Shown: piece after piece, positions 33,505 to 46,674 of the stretch
Layout of the letters: every line of letters starts with the position of its first letter
How positions within the stretch are numbered: position 1 is the stretch's first letter
Made by a program: the position numbers and the translations under genes
From: Anastatus disparis
Lineage: Eukaryota > Arthropoda > Insecta > Hymenoptera > Eupelmidae
Assembly (NCBI GenBank): GCA_017163975.1
Contig: JAFFSR010000097.1
Location: 744,001 to 808,000, forward strand
Length of the DNA stretch: 64,000 bases
Direction of reading: 5' to 3'
Notes under the pieces: model-generated
Told to the model about the DNA's origin: nothing
What the model saw: the letters and a program-made list of their open reading frames with translations, nothing else
Databases searched by the model: none

Positions 33505-34500
33505 AAATGACTCTTTAAAGAGAATAGGGAACTGAGAAATTTAGCCAGACGTATCAAAGCATTACAACCAAAAGAGTTGATAAAACAACTGGAACTGGAG
33601 AGAGACATTAGTACCTACGGAGATATCGAATTTTTAAAAGAAAGACTGATAAAGTACAATATTAGGAAGTGTTAACCAGAAATTGATGTTGGATGGAACC
33701 CACTCATAAATGAAAGGGGATTAGAGATGCTAGCGACCACTGCAGCGCTAAATATAATGGAAGAGGTTTCAGAAGTAGACACTAGGAAAAAGAGAGGTCG
33801 ACCACCCAAGAACTCGTAAAAAGAAAAGGTTGCAGACTTAAAGAAAAACAAGTTCACAAAGTGAGATTCATGTTTCAGAAAAAGGAGTTACCGATATTCG
33901 TAGCCCAAGCACCAGCACAGTAGGACAAATGATATCTCTGCCAATGAACGTGACACTGTCAGCAAACTTGGCTCAAACAACTGTTATCTTTAAAGCGTCT
34001 CTAGCTTAATTGGCTATGATACCTGGATTACAAGAATTTCTGAGTAAAACACAAATTAATATTCAATAAATCAAACATCACCATCTTGGTCAAACTAAAG
34101 GCAGTTTGAACCAAACACACTTTCAATGCAAAGAAGGTGGGATAATAATCCAGCAAATAGGAGTTATTAGCCGTGACCGTGGGGTAATAATAGGGTATCT
34201 AGAAGACCACAAGTAGAAAGGCGCATACGACTAGCAAACAACTGACCATTATATGGATCATGTTATACCTGCCAAAGAGTGGGACATAAAGCGTCAGTGT
34301 GTCCACGAAGAACATGTAACTCGTGTAATGTCATAGGCCACAGCGCAAACAAGTGTGTAGATAAAATGGCCAAAATAAGCTGTCAGGTGTGTGGGCAATA
34401 AGATACAATATCCAAAAACTGTAAGAATTGCGCACAACTAAGAGCCAGTTTGGGAAATGGACAAGCGAGAAACCAGAAACAAAATCTGTTCCCTCAGACA
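33505..34500 (+). pseudogene. Gypsy-2 Gag with SAP-like motif, AT-hook and zinc knuckles
   Basis: Broken by many stops. N-terminal ALQPKELIKQLELERDISTY and a following LKERLIKYNI (33565-33670) has the spacing of a SAP DNA-binding motif. KKRGRPPKNS near 33793 is an AT-hook core (RGRP). Two CCHC knuckles at about 34260-34365: CYTCQRVGHKASVC and CNSCNVIGHSANKC. Gag normally packages RNA; DNA-binding motifs at the N-terminus are unusual but seen from short motifs only. Confidence 0.7.
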
Positions 34501-34547
34501 AGCAGCATCGCGATCCAGAGCCAATAAAATAGAAAAAGAAAATTAAA

Positions 34548-35011
34548 ATGAGAGAGAGTAAAAGAAGAGCAATACCCAAAGAAGAAGAGCAAATGAAAAA
34601 GAGTGAAAATTCAACAGAGAAGAGTAAAAAACTAAAAGAGCAAATAGATAATAGAGATAAAATAATAAAGAAAGAGTATCAGAATAAAGAGATCAAGAGC
34701 AAACTTAAAAGGAAAAAAGTGGACACAAATTGCCAAACATTAAAGAAGCAAATGTTCAAGCAATTGCATCACAACCAAAGAACGACGCTCCATCAATGTA
34801 TGCATGGCCAAGCTTAGAGCAACTACCACTAAGTACAGGAAATCAATGGAAGTACATCGAAAAACCCGCAGCAGCTCAGTTCAATCAAACATCAATTAAT
34901 ACGAAAGCCTTAGAAAATCTAGGACTTGCGACGCCTGATGAAGTAAGAAAAATTGTTAGCAAATTAATAGGTGACATGTTTCCAGAGTCTGACGAACAAG
35001 CAGATAATTAA
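34548..35011 (+). pseudogene. Gypsy-2 Gag C-terminal part
   Basis: Two overlapping frames. The first is Lys/Glu-rich (34548-34817). The second (34730-35011) has YAWPSLEQLPLSTGNQW and a helix-like end LGLATPDEVRKIVSKLIGDM. Position between the knuckles and the protease suggests the end of Gag; a frameshift near 34790 joins them. No domain recognised. Confidence 0.5.
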
Positions 35012-35292
35012 AATGACCGTATAGCAAATCAGACAAAAGATGAGAACACGGAGCAAATCAATGGAACTATAAGATAAAATTTTCATTGAAAACTTACACA
35101 CATGGTGATTTACTTCTTAACGGCAAAAATAAAGAGAATACAAAAATACAGAGAAGAAAAAAAATAACTGCAACAAGAGAAAAAGAGAATGAGAATCAAA
35201 CAGAGATAGACAGAGAAGAGCTAATAGAGACAAACAGAAAAGAGTTGACAGATATAGAGCACCAACAAGAAATAGTGAAAGGAGATCAAAGT

Positions 35293-35715
35293 ATAAGAAA
35301 TGGAGATTTTATATAGAACTCAGTCACCGCAGTTGGATGCTAAAACAGGCACATGCTCAACGTTGTTATCGGAGGACGTTGTAGAAGAGCTTTATTCGGC
35401 TCAGGTTCGACCTTATCAATAGTAGAAGCAGAAGTTGCAGAACGATTCAAAGATAGGTTAGAACTTTCTCGAAACAGAATCTATGGTGCTATTGGAGGAC
35501 ATATGCGACCACTAGGAACTCTAAAACTAAAACTAGATGTCGATAGTCACGTGCACACTCTACCAGTAAAAGCACTGAAAGAATTGGATCTACGAATGCA
35601 TGAATTCTGTGATGAAGATGTACAGTTGTTTAGAGAATGTGCAGTAATAAGCAAAATTAGCAAGACTCAAAAAAAGAAAATGGTTAATAAAACGTTATGC
35701 AAGATTTATAGATAA
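35293..35715 (+). pseudogene. Gypsy-2 aspartic protease, catalytic Asp lost
   Basis: RALFGSGSTLSIVEAEVAERF (shown here in two parts as RALFGSGS and TLSIVEAEVAERF) at residues 10-32 of the frame starting 35353 corresponds to the ALxDSGS catalytic site of gypsy proteases, with Gly in place of the Asp. AIGGHMRPLGTL follows as in the family. The enzyme cannot be active. The frame runs into RT-connection sequence at about 35690 through a deletion. Confidence 0.75.
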
Positions 35716-36930
35716 AGACTCAGAAATGAAGATACCTCTCTTGAAGTGACTACGCCAGAATGAAAAATGGAAACGGACTAAAGAACAAGAAGAAGAATTT
35801 AATTGGTCTAAGAAAGCTCTGACAACAGCACCAGTTCTAACCCACCCAGATTTCTCAAAGCAATTCAGAATTTAATGCGACGCAATTAACTATGCAATAG
35901 ACACAGTATGAATACAAGAACAAGAAGATGGAGAACGCCCGATGGTATATATAAGCAGAGTTTTAGCAGGAGTAGAGAAAAACTACTCAACAACAGAAAA
36001 AGAATGAATAGCTGTAATCTGGGTAATAATCAAGCTGCGCCCTTACTTACAAGGAGAGTATTTGACCTCCGGGAAACGGATTTGCCTGAAACTGCAGGAT
36101 ATGATTCTTTAATGAAAAAAAATGAACCCGTATTTTTTCTTTTGTGCTAATAGGCCCTATAGACGGAGATATAGACATTTCTTCGAAAATATAGAGAAAA
36201 GAAGCGGTTATAAGAACTTGAATAATTAAACAACTAAAACTTTTACAGAAAAATGTATAAAAAATTGAAGAAAGTACAAGTTAAAAGCTTTAATTTAAGC
36301 CTTGTTGCATCAAAAAAGCTTTTGTAGTTCAAAAGTTGTGCCTAATTGAAAATTACTACATATTTATTAATATTTTTAGCATGTAACATACGATCAAATT
36401 TTTATTCTATTTTATTAGCATATTTCAATCGCCTGTAACTTTTGAATTGTATAAGATTTTTTAATGCAACATAGCTTAAATTAAAGCTTTTAACATGTAC
36501 TTTATTTTATTTTTAACACAATTTTCTATAAGAGTTTCAGTTATTTAGTTATTTAGGTTCTTATAAAGACCTCTTTTCACTATATTTTCGAAAAAATGTC
36601 TATATCGTTGTCTCTAGGGCTTATTAGCACAAAAGAAAAAACACGGGTTCATTTTTTTCCATCAAAAAATCATATCCTGTAGTTTCAGCCAAATCCGTTT
36701 CCCGAAGGTCAAACACTCTCCTTGTTAGAAGAATATTTCTTCATAGTAATCACATACCATAGCGCCCTGAAATGGCTAAGAACTATGAAAGAGTCAACTG
36801 GTAGACTCGCAAGATGGTCATTAGAGTTACGACAGTGAGAGTTCGAAATCGTACACAGTAAAGGTGCATTAAATCAGTTACCAGACGCGTTACCTAAGGT
36901 GTATGAAAACGACGAGAAAATTTCAGTATT
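35690..36930 (+). pseudogene. Gypsy-2 RNase H, split by a MITE
   Basis: RT connection and RNase H: YARFIDKDSE, FNWSKKALTTAPVLTHPDF, CDAINYAIDTV (first Asp), MVYISRVL, KNYSTTEKE (Glu) and RPYL up to 36049. After the 675-bp insertion come YFFIVITYHSALKWL (the usual TDH changed to TYH) and LNQLPDALPKV (ADALSR-like) near 36860-36897. Several stops and frameshifts. The bulk of RT upstream is gone. Confidence 0.8.
36050..36724. mobile_element. 675-bp fold-back MITE in gypsy-2 RNase H
   Basis: Ends CAAGGAGAGTATTTGACC and the complement of CAAGGAGAGTGTTTGACC. TTA flanks both ends (36047-36049, 36725-36727), and removing the element with one TTA rejoins the RNase H coding sense (RPYL to EEYFF). The arms pair for about 270 bp. 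Target duplication is TTA, or TA within it. Confidence 0.85.
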
Positions 36931-37587
36931 CTCAGAGATCAGCAACGCCTGGTACATAGAAAAGTGCCAACAGGGAGAAGAATACCTCTTTAAATATCCA
37001 AGTTGGGAAGCAGAAGAGGATTTATTATATGAATTTCAACGCGATCCACTTATAGACCCAATAACGACACTAGAAGAAGAATGGAGATTGGTAGTACTAG
37101 TTGAACATAGGGAGAGAGAGTGTTATAAGACGCTCATTATGCACCCTCTATGGGATATTCAGAAGTGGGGAAGACTTGCAATAAAATCGTAAGTATCATT
37201 GGCCAGGGCAAAGTAGAAGCGACTAAACCGATGATAAAAATCTACCCAGGAATATGGATAGACAGAATTAAGAGGTTAGATGATTTAAGAGATTGAGAAG
37301 CTAAATTTATTGGTAATACTCAAGAGAAACAAGAGACTAGACATACTAAAGGGAAACATGATGTTAGGTTTTACGTGGGAGATTTAGTAATGCAACGCAT
37401 TCACGTACTATCAAATACAGCACAACGTTTTTCCGCGAAACTAGCGTCTAAATACGAAAGGCCATATAAATTCTTAGAGGTAAAATCACCAACAGTTTAT
37501 ATAGTCGACACGGCAACGAATAAGAAAATAGCAAAAGTGCACGTAAGCTATCTAAAACGGTATATATCCGCACGAATTCTCAAGTAA
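36931..37587 (+). pseudogene. Gypsy-2 integrase C-terminal region
   Basis: A frame at 36899-37192 follows RNase H and then breaks. 37375-37587 gives FYVGDLVMQRIHVLS and LASKYERPYKFLEV and AKVHVSYLKRY, the GPY/F-type end of gypsy integrase with the usual GP changed to RP. The zinc finger and the DDE core are missing, so a deletion lies between about 37195 and 37290. Confidence 0.75.
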
Positions 37588-37897
37588 CGTGTAATCTAAA
37601 ACGAAGTAAATTTTGAATTAACAAACGACCACTAGGCACCACAATAGAATAAAATTTGTAAATATCGAATGTGATGAAATTCTAAGTTTTTTTTTGAAAG
37701 TGTGATGTAATGAATGATAGGATAGGACTGTGAAAAATTTTTTTCTTTCTTCAGCGTAGATAGGGTGATCTAGAATAACTGAGCTAGTGAACTGAATTTA
37801 ATGTATAATTAGGCTTAGAGATATAATTAGCAATAAAGTTAGCGATAAAAGCGAGTTAAACGGTACATTGCGTGTCCCGCTTATGGAAGAGGGAATT

Positions 37898-38240
37898 TGT
37901 GATGTATAAAATACAGAACAAGTAATAAAATTTAAATAGATTTTTTATTAAGTATAAAATATACATTTCAAAAAAGTCAGTATAATTATATTAGCTCTAG
38001 CAAAGTATACATACGTGGTGCACACAACACTGCAACCAACCCAAAGATGCGTACGATACTAAAAATGTGCACACACACTAATCAACACCTTTACAACTTT
38101 TACAACATTAACGAATCACGAGGAGTTACAACGAAGTGGCAACACGAAGCTGGAAACGACGCGATGAAGCACAACAGCCGAACTCATAAATATTATTCAT
38201 CTTTTCATTTTATTGCCGAATTTTCAAGAAAGTAATGCAT
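37898..38240 (+). repeat. Probable 3' LTR of gypsy-2
   Basis: A polypurine tract GGAAGAGGGAA (37884) is followed by TGTGATGTATAAAATAC at 37898, a usual LTR start. Only one copy is present, so the end at about 38240 is a guess. Confidence 0.45.
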
Positions 38241-39797
38241 TAGCTTGTAGTACGCACCATTATGATTATTTGGTAAAATTTTCAAATTAATTCATTTCTT
38301 AGTTTTTAAGATATTTGTATTTTTAGTACGAAATCGAAAAAATTTAATAATTAATATCGGAACCTTAAATTCTTAATAACTTTAGAATAAATTTATTTAA
38401 AAATTTAACCGAATAATCTTCAAGGTATCCCTATTGAAAAAAAATTAGATGGGATCTCACACGAGATCTCACGTGAGCTCTCACGATTGAAAATACAACG
38501 AGTTAATTAGACCCTCTACATCTACAAAAAAAATCGTTATCTAAAGCATGCTATTACGGATTATGGTTTGCAACCATATTCGAGCATAATTATACTTGGC
38601 GATTAAATAATGATAAAAACAAACAAATTTTTTACGAAGATTTAGACGATATTTATAAGTAATAGTTATGATTCTAGTCACTACACTTATGCATATCGCC
38701 TTTTACACTCGAGAAGGCCATTACTTTTTAGTGAGGTTTGGAGCAATACCGTCTGTATACAAAGATTTGTACAAAATTTGTGTAATCACGAATTGAGTTA
38801 CTTATTTCATATCACAGACAAAATCATGAATATGAGGCTCAGGGTTAGTTTACTTATTAATGACTGTTCTTATAATCAATAGGTAGTGACGTTCTATGAC
38901 GCACGCTGCATCTGGTTTAGATTGACAGCATAACACGTCTTACCAATTGTTACATAATTTGCACGTCGCCGTAAAAACAGTTGCAGCTTTATTTATGTCT
39001 TGGAACATTATGACAAACTACCTTCAATGAACTGACTATGACTATTAGTAGTCAATATCTTTTTTTTATCATACTGATAAATTATTTTTACATATCATTT
39101 ACAATAGCATCCTACAGATTTGAATAATATAGGTTCTTATAACTCAAGAATTATTGATTTTACTTTTATTTTAGGGTATTATCGCAATCTGAGTGCTTAT
39201 TTTACTAATTCAGTCGTGAATCTAACGTAATCTGAAAAATTTTAAAATAGTGCTCGAATACAATTTCAAACCATGGTTCATAATTAAATTTATACAGACT
39301 ATTCATATATTTTTCATAGAAAGAATTATATTTGCATGGAATTCAAGTCCAAACATTAAAAGTAAGGTAATAGATTTATTTCATTATTATATTATTCGTC
39401 ATGTTATGAGCAGGCCGGAGCAGATTCGATACCGACCGAGGATCGAAAATCTGCTGTTTAATTTTTTCCTACTGTCGTAATCAAATGCATTAAAATTTTA
39501 AATACATTTACAAAATTTATTTCTGTATTGCGCTCACTAAAAATAATTTAAGAAAATTTAAAAAAATAAAAAATATTATGCTACAACTGTTTATTAAACT
39601 GTAAGTGCGGTCACTTACTTTTTGTTTAAAATATGATGAATGTTATGAAAAAAAACATCTGACTGATTCCATTCAGATTCATGCAGTTGCTTTTTTTTTC
39701 GAAGCACAGGATTTTCGCATTTTAATATTGATACTCTGAGGCATTTTGATTGGTGAAATTTTTAATTCAAAATTACTTGAAGTCTGATTGAACTGCT
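38241..39797. other. AT-rich DNA, no gene recognised
   Basis: Holds a run of near-palindromic repeats GATCTCACACGAGATCTCAC at 38453-38500. A 76-codon open frame at 39250 shows nothing recognisable. Confidence 0.5.
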
Positions 39798-40070
39798 CTA
39801 CCACAGCCTTACCATAAAAAACTTCTTCCGGAAATTGTTGACTGTTTGAGGTAGATAAAATAGGTGTATTTTCACTTTATCTAAAAATATTTTGTCACAT
39901 GAAGGACATACTTTATCCTTTCTAGAAAAAGAAGTATTCGGATACAAGCGTTTCAAAGACTCCGTTAGATCACCTAATTCTCTCAACAGATTTTTGAAGC
40001 AATCGTAAATAACTTTTTTGTGCCTTTCTTTTAAATCCATGCACTTAGTCTTAACAACGAGTGATGCCAT
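39798..40070 (-). CDS. Hypothetical 90-residue ORF
   Basis: Met at 40070, basic, with one CPSCDKIFLDKVKIH near residues 55-69 (a single CxxC plus H, possibly half a zinc site). No homologue recognised. It may be an exon or remnant of a transposon gene. Low support. Confidence 0.3.
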   Translation of the reverse strand: MASLVVKTKCMDLKERHKKVIYDCFKNLLRELGDLTESLKRLYPNTSFSRKDKVCPSCDKIFLDKVKIHLFYLPQTVNNFRKKFFMVRLW

Positions 40071-40089
40071 TATTCTTAATTAGTTCTTC

Positions 40090-40801
40090 GGCAAAGCAAA
40101 AAAAAAATTTTTTGTAAGATGAATTTATTTTTGATCTTACTTATTTTATATGCTAGAATGCGTCAAGTCGTTAATGAAAATGCAAAAAGTGAATCGTCCT
40201 CATCTAGCGGTGGCATATGTCACTCCCTACAAAGTAAATTTAAATCATGGGTGCAAAATTCAAACTGAATAAAAAATTTCAATTATCAACAAAAAATTTC
40301 TATTCCTATAAACTTAAAATCATCATAACTTCGGTTCTAATTGATAAAAAAATTTGATCAAGGGTTTATTTTAAAGATTTTTGTTAATATTTTTGATAAA
40401 TTAATAAATTTAAGCATAGACGAATTCTAAAAAGACGTAATAGTTGGAAAAATGGCATGATGCGCCATGGTATCAATGCTTGTCTATAAACATATAAAAA
40501 TTACAACAAAAAAAAATATAGTTTTTGAGAAAATTGCGTTTGAAAATTTTTTTTCGGTTTTTCATGAATAACTCAGACAGTTTAACTCGTATCGCGAAAA
40601 TCGAAACGGCATTTAAAACTAGACTAAATTTCGCACATTTTCATAAAGAACGTCCAGGAAGGTCAAAAATTGACGGAGCTACGGCAATTTGTAAAATTGA
40701 GGTTCATTTATAATTTTTTATTGAATTATTTATTGCAGATAACAAAACAACTATAAATAATTCATTTTGATTAGAATAAGAATTAATTTTTCTACATCAA
40801 T
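40090..40801. other. AT-rich DNA, nothing recognised
   Basis: Between the hypothetical ORF and the last exon of the DUF4806-like gene. A 62-codon frame at 40525 has no features. Confidence 0.4.
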
Positions 40802-43800
40802 TCATACTAAATCATTCAATTTATACTCACATTGCATACATGAATAAAAATTTGTTGACTTGAAAGGAGCTTTAGGATTTTCTTCGTCTCTGGATTTTCT
40901 ACTAGCTGTATACTTTACAGCTACATTTTTGGTCATAAAAGCTCTGATCATAAAAAGGAAACTTTTAGAAATTAACATATCCTTGCCGATGCATGTATTC
41001 ATATCTGTAAACTACAAATAGAAATCAAATAATTATTTAATTTCATGGTAGATAGATAGATAAATATTATTTTATTTTGTTTAAGAATACAAAAACGTGT
41101 AATACAATTTATAAATATAGAAACAATAAATATTGCACAAAATGTTATAAAAAAGTATATATGTAAATGTAAATAAATAAAAGTGATATCACAGAGTAAT
41201 GATAAAATACACGCAATATAAATAAAAATAATCATATAAATAAAAATCAGTCATACAATATCTAATAGTCCCAATATTCAAATTCAAAAGAATTAAATTT
41301 AATACATAATACAATAAAATAACAAGCATATGCAATAACATGAAACGCAGTCAAGAATAAAATTAAATAAAAACTCTCACTCACCAACCATTCAGCCAAC
41401 ACTCATACAATAAATATACTCACACCTGAAGCCTATATACGGGACGTTACGAAAATAAAATAAATAAATTAACATAAATTAATAGTAAAAAATATTAATT
41501 GAGGTCGAGCAAGTATCCTCTCAACGCTGCTTTGAACCTGCTGAGAGATGGAAGATGTTTAATCTCAGCAGGCAGGGAGTTTCAAAAATGCGCACCTTGA
41601 ACTTGGAAGGAATTCCTGCCAACTTCAGTACATATAAAGGGCACCGATAGATCCCTGATTTCTCCCCTAGTAGCCACCCTAGGTACACATCTAGTGAAGA
41701 GATCCATTAGATGCTCCAGAGTATTCATGCGCACGATCTTGTACATAAGTACAGCCAAAAAATACTATCTTCTCAAATCAGTACGCAGCCAACCCAACAC
41801 GGCTCTATAAGGAGAAATATGAGCTGCCATTCTTACACCTAATATATATCTCACACACGAATTCTGGAGTCTTTGTATTCTTCTCTTCAAGCCCTGAGAA
41901 GCATTGAGCAGAATCACTGAACAGTAATCGAGATGCGGAAACTGCAGGACGGTTGCAAGTTGCTTACGCAGAGCCTCCGTGGTGTGCCGACGAAAAAACC
42001 ACAAAGCATACAACACTCTGTTAAATTTTTTTGTAACCATATTAATGTAAGGCTCCCAAGAAAGCTTAGAGTCAAGCACAACACCAAGGCTCATTACAAT
42101 GTCAGAGAAAGGAATGCTGACACCTCCCTCAAGGTCAATCGTCCGTGGCACCCTAGCATAAAATAAATTGATAAAACGATTACTGTTAAAGACGATTGCC
42201 TTAGTCTTGCTAGCATTTAAGGGGGGAGCCTGCTTTTGAGGCTTCAAAAAATCAATATTTTCGAGGATTTCATTGGAAAGAAAAGAATTGTCTGATTAGA
42301 GTGAAACTTTTAGGGTTTATTCTTATATATTTGAAGAGTCTTCTCAAATTTTTTTATTATCATCCATAAGAGATTCTTCATGTTTCAAGAAATTTACGGA
42401 GGCGCCTCGAGTGTGCACTTTCTGTGTGGTGTGCAAGATGCAGGTCGCAATTTTCATGTGAAACAAAAAACGAAAAGAAATTTTTAATTTTCAATAGTGT
42501 AATTCCTAGGTGAACCAAGAAAATTCAATAAAAAGTGAAAGATTCAACAATTTTTCGCAGATTAAAAAAAAATGCATTGAGCAAAAAAAAAATTTACTCT
42601 AGATCGTTCAAAAACCGGGAATACAACGCATTTTGACTCGTTTCGATAGAATGTTTACTTTTTTTTCTATCTTGCCCGCCAATCATTAAAATGGAAATCC
42701 GAAAAATCGCGTGTCAAAGTTTTCGTTCACAAGAAATCGTAAATTTCTTGAACTTACCCTATTAACATGCTAATCAGCGATTCCTGCTCCATATAACTGC
42801 CCTTCAGACTCTTCAAAAAATGGGTTTACAGCCAATTGCTCCATTCGATGGGCTGTTCTGGCCTCTTTGGTCGCCAATGAGGTGTGCTTGTTTTGACGCG
42901 TGATGCGCTCCTCGTTCGTTTTCTCGCAAAAATTTTTGCACTGGAGCCCAATTTTGAAGTCTAATAAGTGCATAGTTTTTAATACTGCACTGTAGCCTTC
43001 ATTAAACATCCCTTCAGCGATAAAAGCAGCAGTCTCAACTATTTTAATCCCTGAATGAAGGTGTTTGGGTGTCATGCGCCATACGGTTGAATTAAATGAC
43101 TCGTTAGCATTCTGCGTGTGTCCACCGAAGCACCTTGTTAATGAATCGTCCTTTGATAATTCCTCGTATATAGGATGAATAGGTTTTTCAATATCGTCGT
43201 CAATTAGGCACGGTAGATGTTTAAAATCAGCCAAAGTATTGTTTGTTTCTGCTTTGCGCCATTCACACCAGCTTTCGGCGCCTTCGGGGTAGTTGTCGTG
43301 GCGAGGCAATTTATCTGTAGAGCAATAATGATCAAGTGTCGTCATTATTGCACTTCTCATACCTTCTACAGAGTTTAAATTTCTTCGAATCGCGAGACAG
43401 TAATACATCGTTAGTTTTTTTATTACAGTCTCTGTTAGCCGCTTTTTTTCACCGAGTTTCTGTTCTTTTCTCTTGTTGCGGAGACGAGTACCCATGCGTT
43501 TTTGTACGTGTCCCACGCACTCGTTTTTAGTCACTGTACACTTGTCGCTGTATGGATTATTCTTCACGATGCCAAGAAGTGTTTTAGAGTCACCGTCGCT
43601 AATATAATTGCTATACATTACTCCAAATTTCTCGATGGATCTTGAGAATATTTTGGTGATCGAATCAACTTTCATCTTTCCGGCGGAGCCTGCGTGATTC
43701 GAAGAACAACTTTTTTCATGGGTTTCATACCATTCTTCATACTTGTTGTCGTTCAATGTATTTTTCTTAAGATTAAAGGTATGACAATATCCGCTTTTAA

Positions 43801-46613
43801 CATCGAGATCAATCACTTTGCCACTGTAGTAGCCAATAAGTGAAGTTACACCGTACAGAGAAGTGAATCCACGTTTCTTCCTCGATCCATCGCCCAAAAC
43901 TTTCAAATAGTCAGCTGGTCTTTCATTTTACACATTTAGTTTTTTTTTCTCTTTGACAGCACTTTTGCATGCACTTTTAAACATCGTTTTCGATGCTGTA
44001 TACAGATATTCCACGATATTGTCATACGTCGATTTTGCTAAGCCTTTGCCTTGAGATAAATCCAGAAGACCACAGAAAATGTTTATGCCTTCTCGTACGA
44101 CACCCAAAAGCCTCATGACGACCACAATTCTTCTGCACTGAAAAAATTGTAGGCACCCTCCCTTACCACAGCGAAGAGATGCTATACTAAACATGAATAC
44201 ATCGGTGCTATATTAAATTAAAGCTATCCTCGCTGCGCTTTTGGGCTCGCTGCTTTCCCAAAATTAGAGACGAGAGAATTTTGAGAAGGCAGCGCGCCTA
44301 AAAACGTAGCGAGGATCTCTCTCATGCGCACGAGGATCGATTTTATGTGCAGAACGCTGCGTATTCATATTTAGTATAGTTTCTCACCCGCAATTTTTTC
44401 AGTGTGTTGATTTCGTAACTGGTGTGAATCAACGGTCTGGATTGAATTTCTCGTTTACAGCAGTGACACGACAAAATAATATCCTAAACCTCGATGGTTG
44501 CTTTCGGCGAACGTTATTCTTTGCTTACACAAATTGCAAATAACTAACTCCGCAATTGCTAAAAACACAGACATAAACTCGATTATGCGGTAACAGTGAG
44601 ACGGATAAACTATAATGTCGTCCGTAGTCGCCGATGCCAATTTCTGCTCACTGCGGCTGGTATTAGCTTCTCCATCGTTCGATGAAGAAACATTCAAAAA
44701 TTGATCGCCGTGGAATTTGCGCTTCTGTGGCCTTTCACTACGCTTAATCGCAGATTTGCTCGTTTTCGGATAGGTCTCCATATTTTTAAGATGCTCACGT
44801 ACTGAGAGACAAATTAAAACTGAACCGTAAAGCAAAATGTAGCTCTGTTCGAGCCGACGTTGCTAGCTTATATATACCGTTACAATAATAGTGTTGCCCC
44901 TACCATAGCTTCATAGAGCCCTTCTATGGACAGTTAAACTGTCTCGAAGGACCGTTAGTCCCTTTCCATTATAATATACATAATAGATCGAGGGGCGGAG
45001 CGCGCGCGCTCCGGGCGGTCCGGCCGCTCGAATAACTGCTCGACGCTTGCTCACTATTTCTTCTATATCTCCAAAAATATTCCGAATTTTGTTCTGAAAT
45101 TTTAGAGACATATTCTTGGATAGTTTAGAAAGAGATTCAGGCAAAAAAAAAATTTCGACTTTTTGAAGCCTCTAAAGCAGGCTCCCCCCTTGAAGTGAGT
45201 GATGCACTAGCGGCATGATAGCTTAGATGCAAGTACAAATTTTATAATTCTATACTTACAACATTTTTTTCTAGAAAATGATTTGTCTTGATCTGTTCAT
45301 CGAACTTGATGAATATTTCCTGTTCTTCAATGGGCAATTTCAACAGATATTTTCTCAGGAAATCTGTGCTCCTGACTTTCAACGAAATCTGTTTGTTAAG
45401 CATGAATTCAGTCAACTTATCTTGACGTTCAAAAACGTTGTCTAATTTTTTTGTAATTTCAGCTAAGTGAGTTATTACAGCAGTTTCAAAATTTGTATAA
45501 AATAAATAAAATAAATCAATTTGAAGATTTGAAATTGATATTTTAACTAAGAATCAATCTTACCAGAATTGCATTGAACATTCACTATGATGATGACTGG
45601 CAGTTTAAGATTTGACAAGGTTTCTGCCTCCTTTGAATCAAAAAATTCTAAATTGTTATAGTTGTCAGCCTGATTTAAAAGTAATGGATCTTGTTCACTT
45701 GATTTCTCTATTTTTTCATTTTCTTGCGTTGTCTTTAAATCATCAAACGTTTCTGGTGACAATTCGAAAAATATGCACAAATTAACTAATAATAATTATT
45801 ATAATTATTTGAAAAATAATAAGTATGTAATACCCTTGTCATCTGGGAACATAGAAGTTTCAAGTTTCAACATAGAAGTATTGTTATGACTGGACTGATC
45901 TTTCGTTGTTAGAACATTTCTCTCGACAACTTTCTCAATAGTTGCATCAACTTCCACAGTGTCTTTAGGTTCATTAGCATTTGACAGAATCTTCTTTAAT
46001 GTATTTTTTTCATCGTATAATTTTCTTCTTTTTATATCATCTACCATTCTATCTTTCAGATTTGTCGAATCATTTTCTGAACAAGTTAAGATAGATTCTA
46101 CATCATTGAGGAGAGTTAACTGTTTTAGAGATACTTCATATGCATCTGTAACACAAAATTAATTAATTAGGAAATATACAGTAGATAGATTAGTAAGCTC
46201 GATTTAAAAAAATGAAGAAAAAAAACATTTTAAAAACACGCTTTTATAATGGAGAAAATACACTAAAAAGTATCAAATAAATTAATTTACTTCCTTGAAA
46301 TTACTTTTATATAGTTCATTGCAATAATTAAGAGAAAATTTAACAACAAAAATTTCCTCTTAATTATTGCAATGAACTGTATATAAGTGATTTCAAGGAA
46401 GTAAATGAATTTATTTAATATTTTTTAGTGTATTTTCTCCATTATAAAAGCGTGTTATTAAGATGTTTTTTTTAAATTTTTTATTTTCTACTTTTTAGTT
46501 AAAATTGAACTGTCTATGAGTAATTTTTTTTTTAAAGCTTGTATTTAATTGTATCTTCTATACATTCTCCTATCCCCTATACATTTCTATGTTCCCTATA
46601 TAATACCCTATCT

Positions 46614-46674
<61 letters not shown>

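Larger units (their letters stand above)
33480..38240 (+). mobile_element. Second Ty3/gypsy element, internally deleted
   Basis: Plus-strand remnants in order: gag with zinc knuckles, protease, end of RT/RNase H, and integrase C-terminus, ending near a purine tract and a probable LTR start at 37898. Most of RT and the integrase core are missing. A 675-bp MITE sits in RNase H. It lies directly after the copia element, and no 5' LTR was found. Confidence 0.8.
42218..45191 (-). mobile_element. Mutator-like DNA transposon
   Basis: Inverted ends AAGGGGGGAGCCTGCTTT at 42218 and their complement ending at 45191, extending about 35 bp with small differences (AGAGGCTTCAAAAA). It encloses a single Mutator-like transposase gene on the minus strand. 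I could not find a matching 9-bp target duplication next to either end. It lies in the last intron of the DUF4806-like gene. Confidence 0.85.

Noticed and set aside
39395..39440. tRNA-like B box (GATTCGATACC)
   Set aside because: No A box at proper distance and no second copy.
42218..45191. 9-bp target duplication of the Mutator-like element
   Set aside because: AGCATTTAA/TTGAAGTGA and shifted pairs do not match; none reported.
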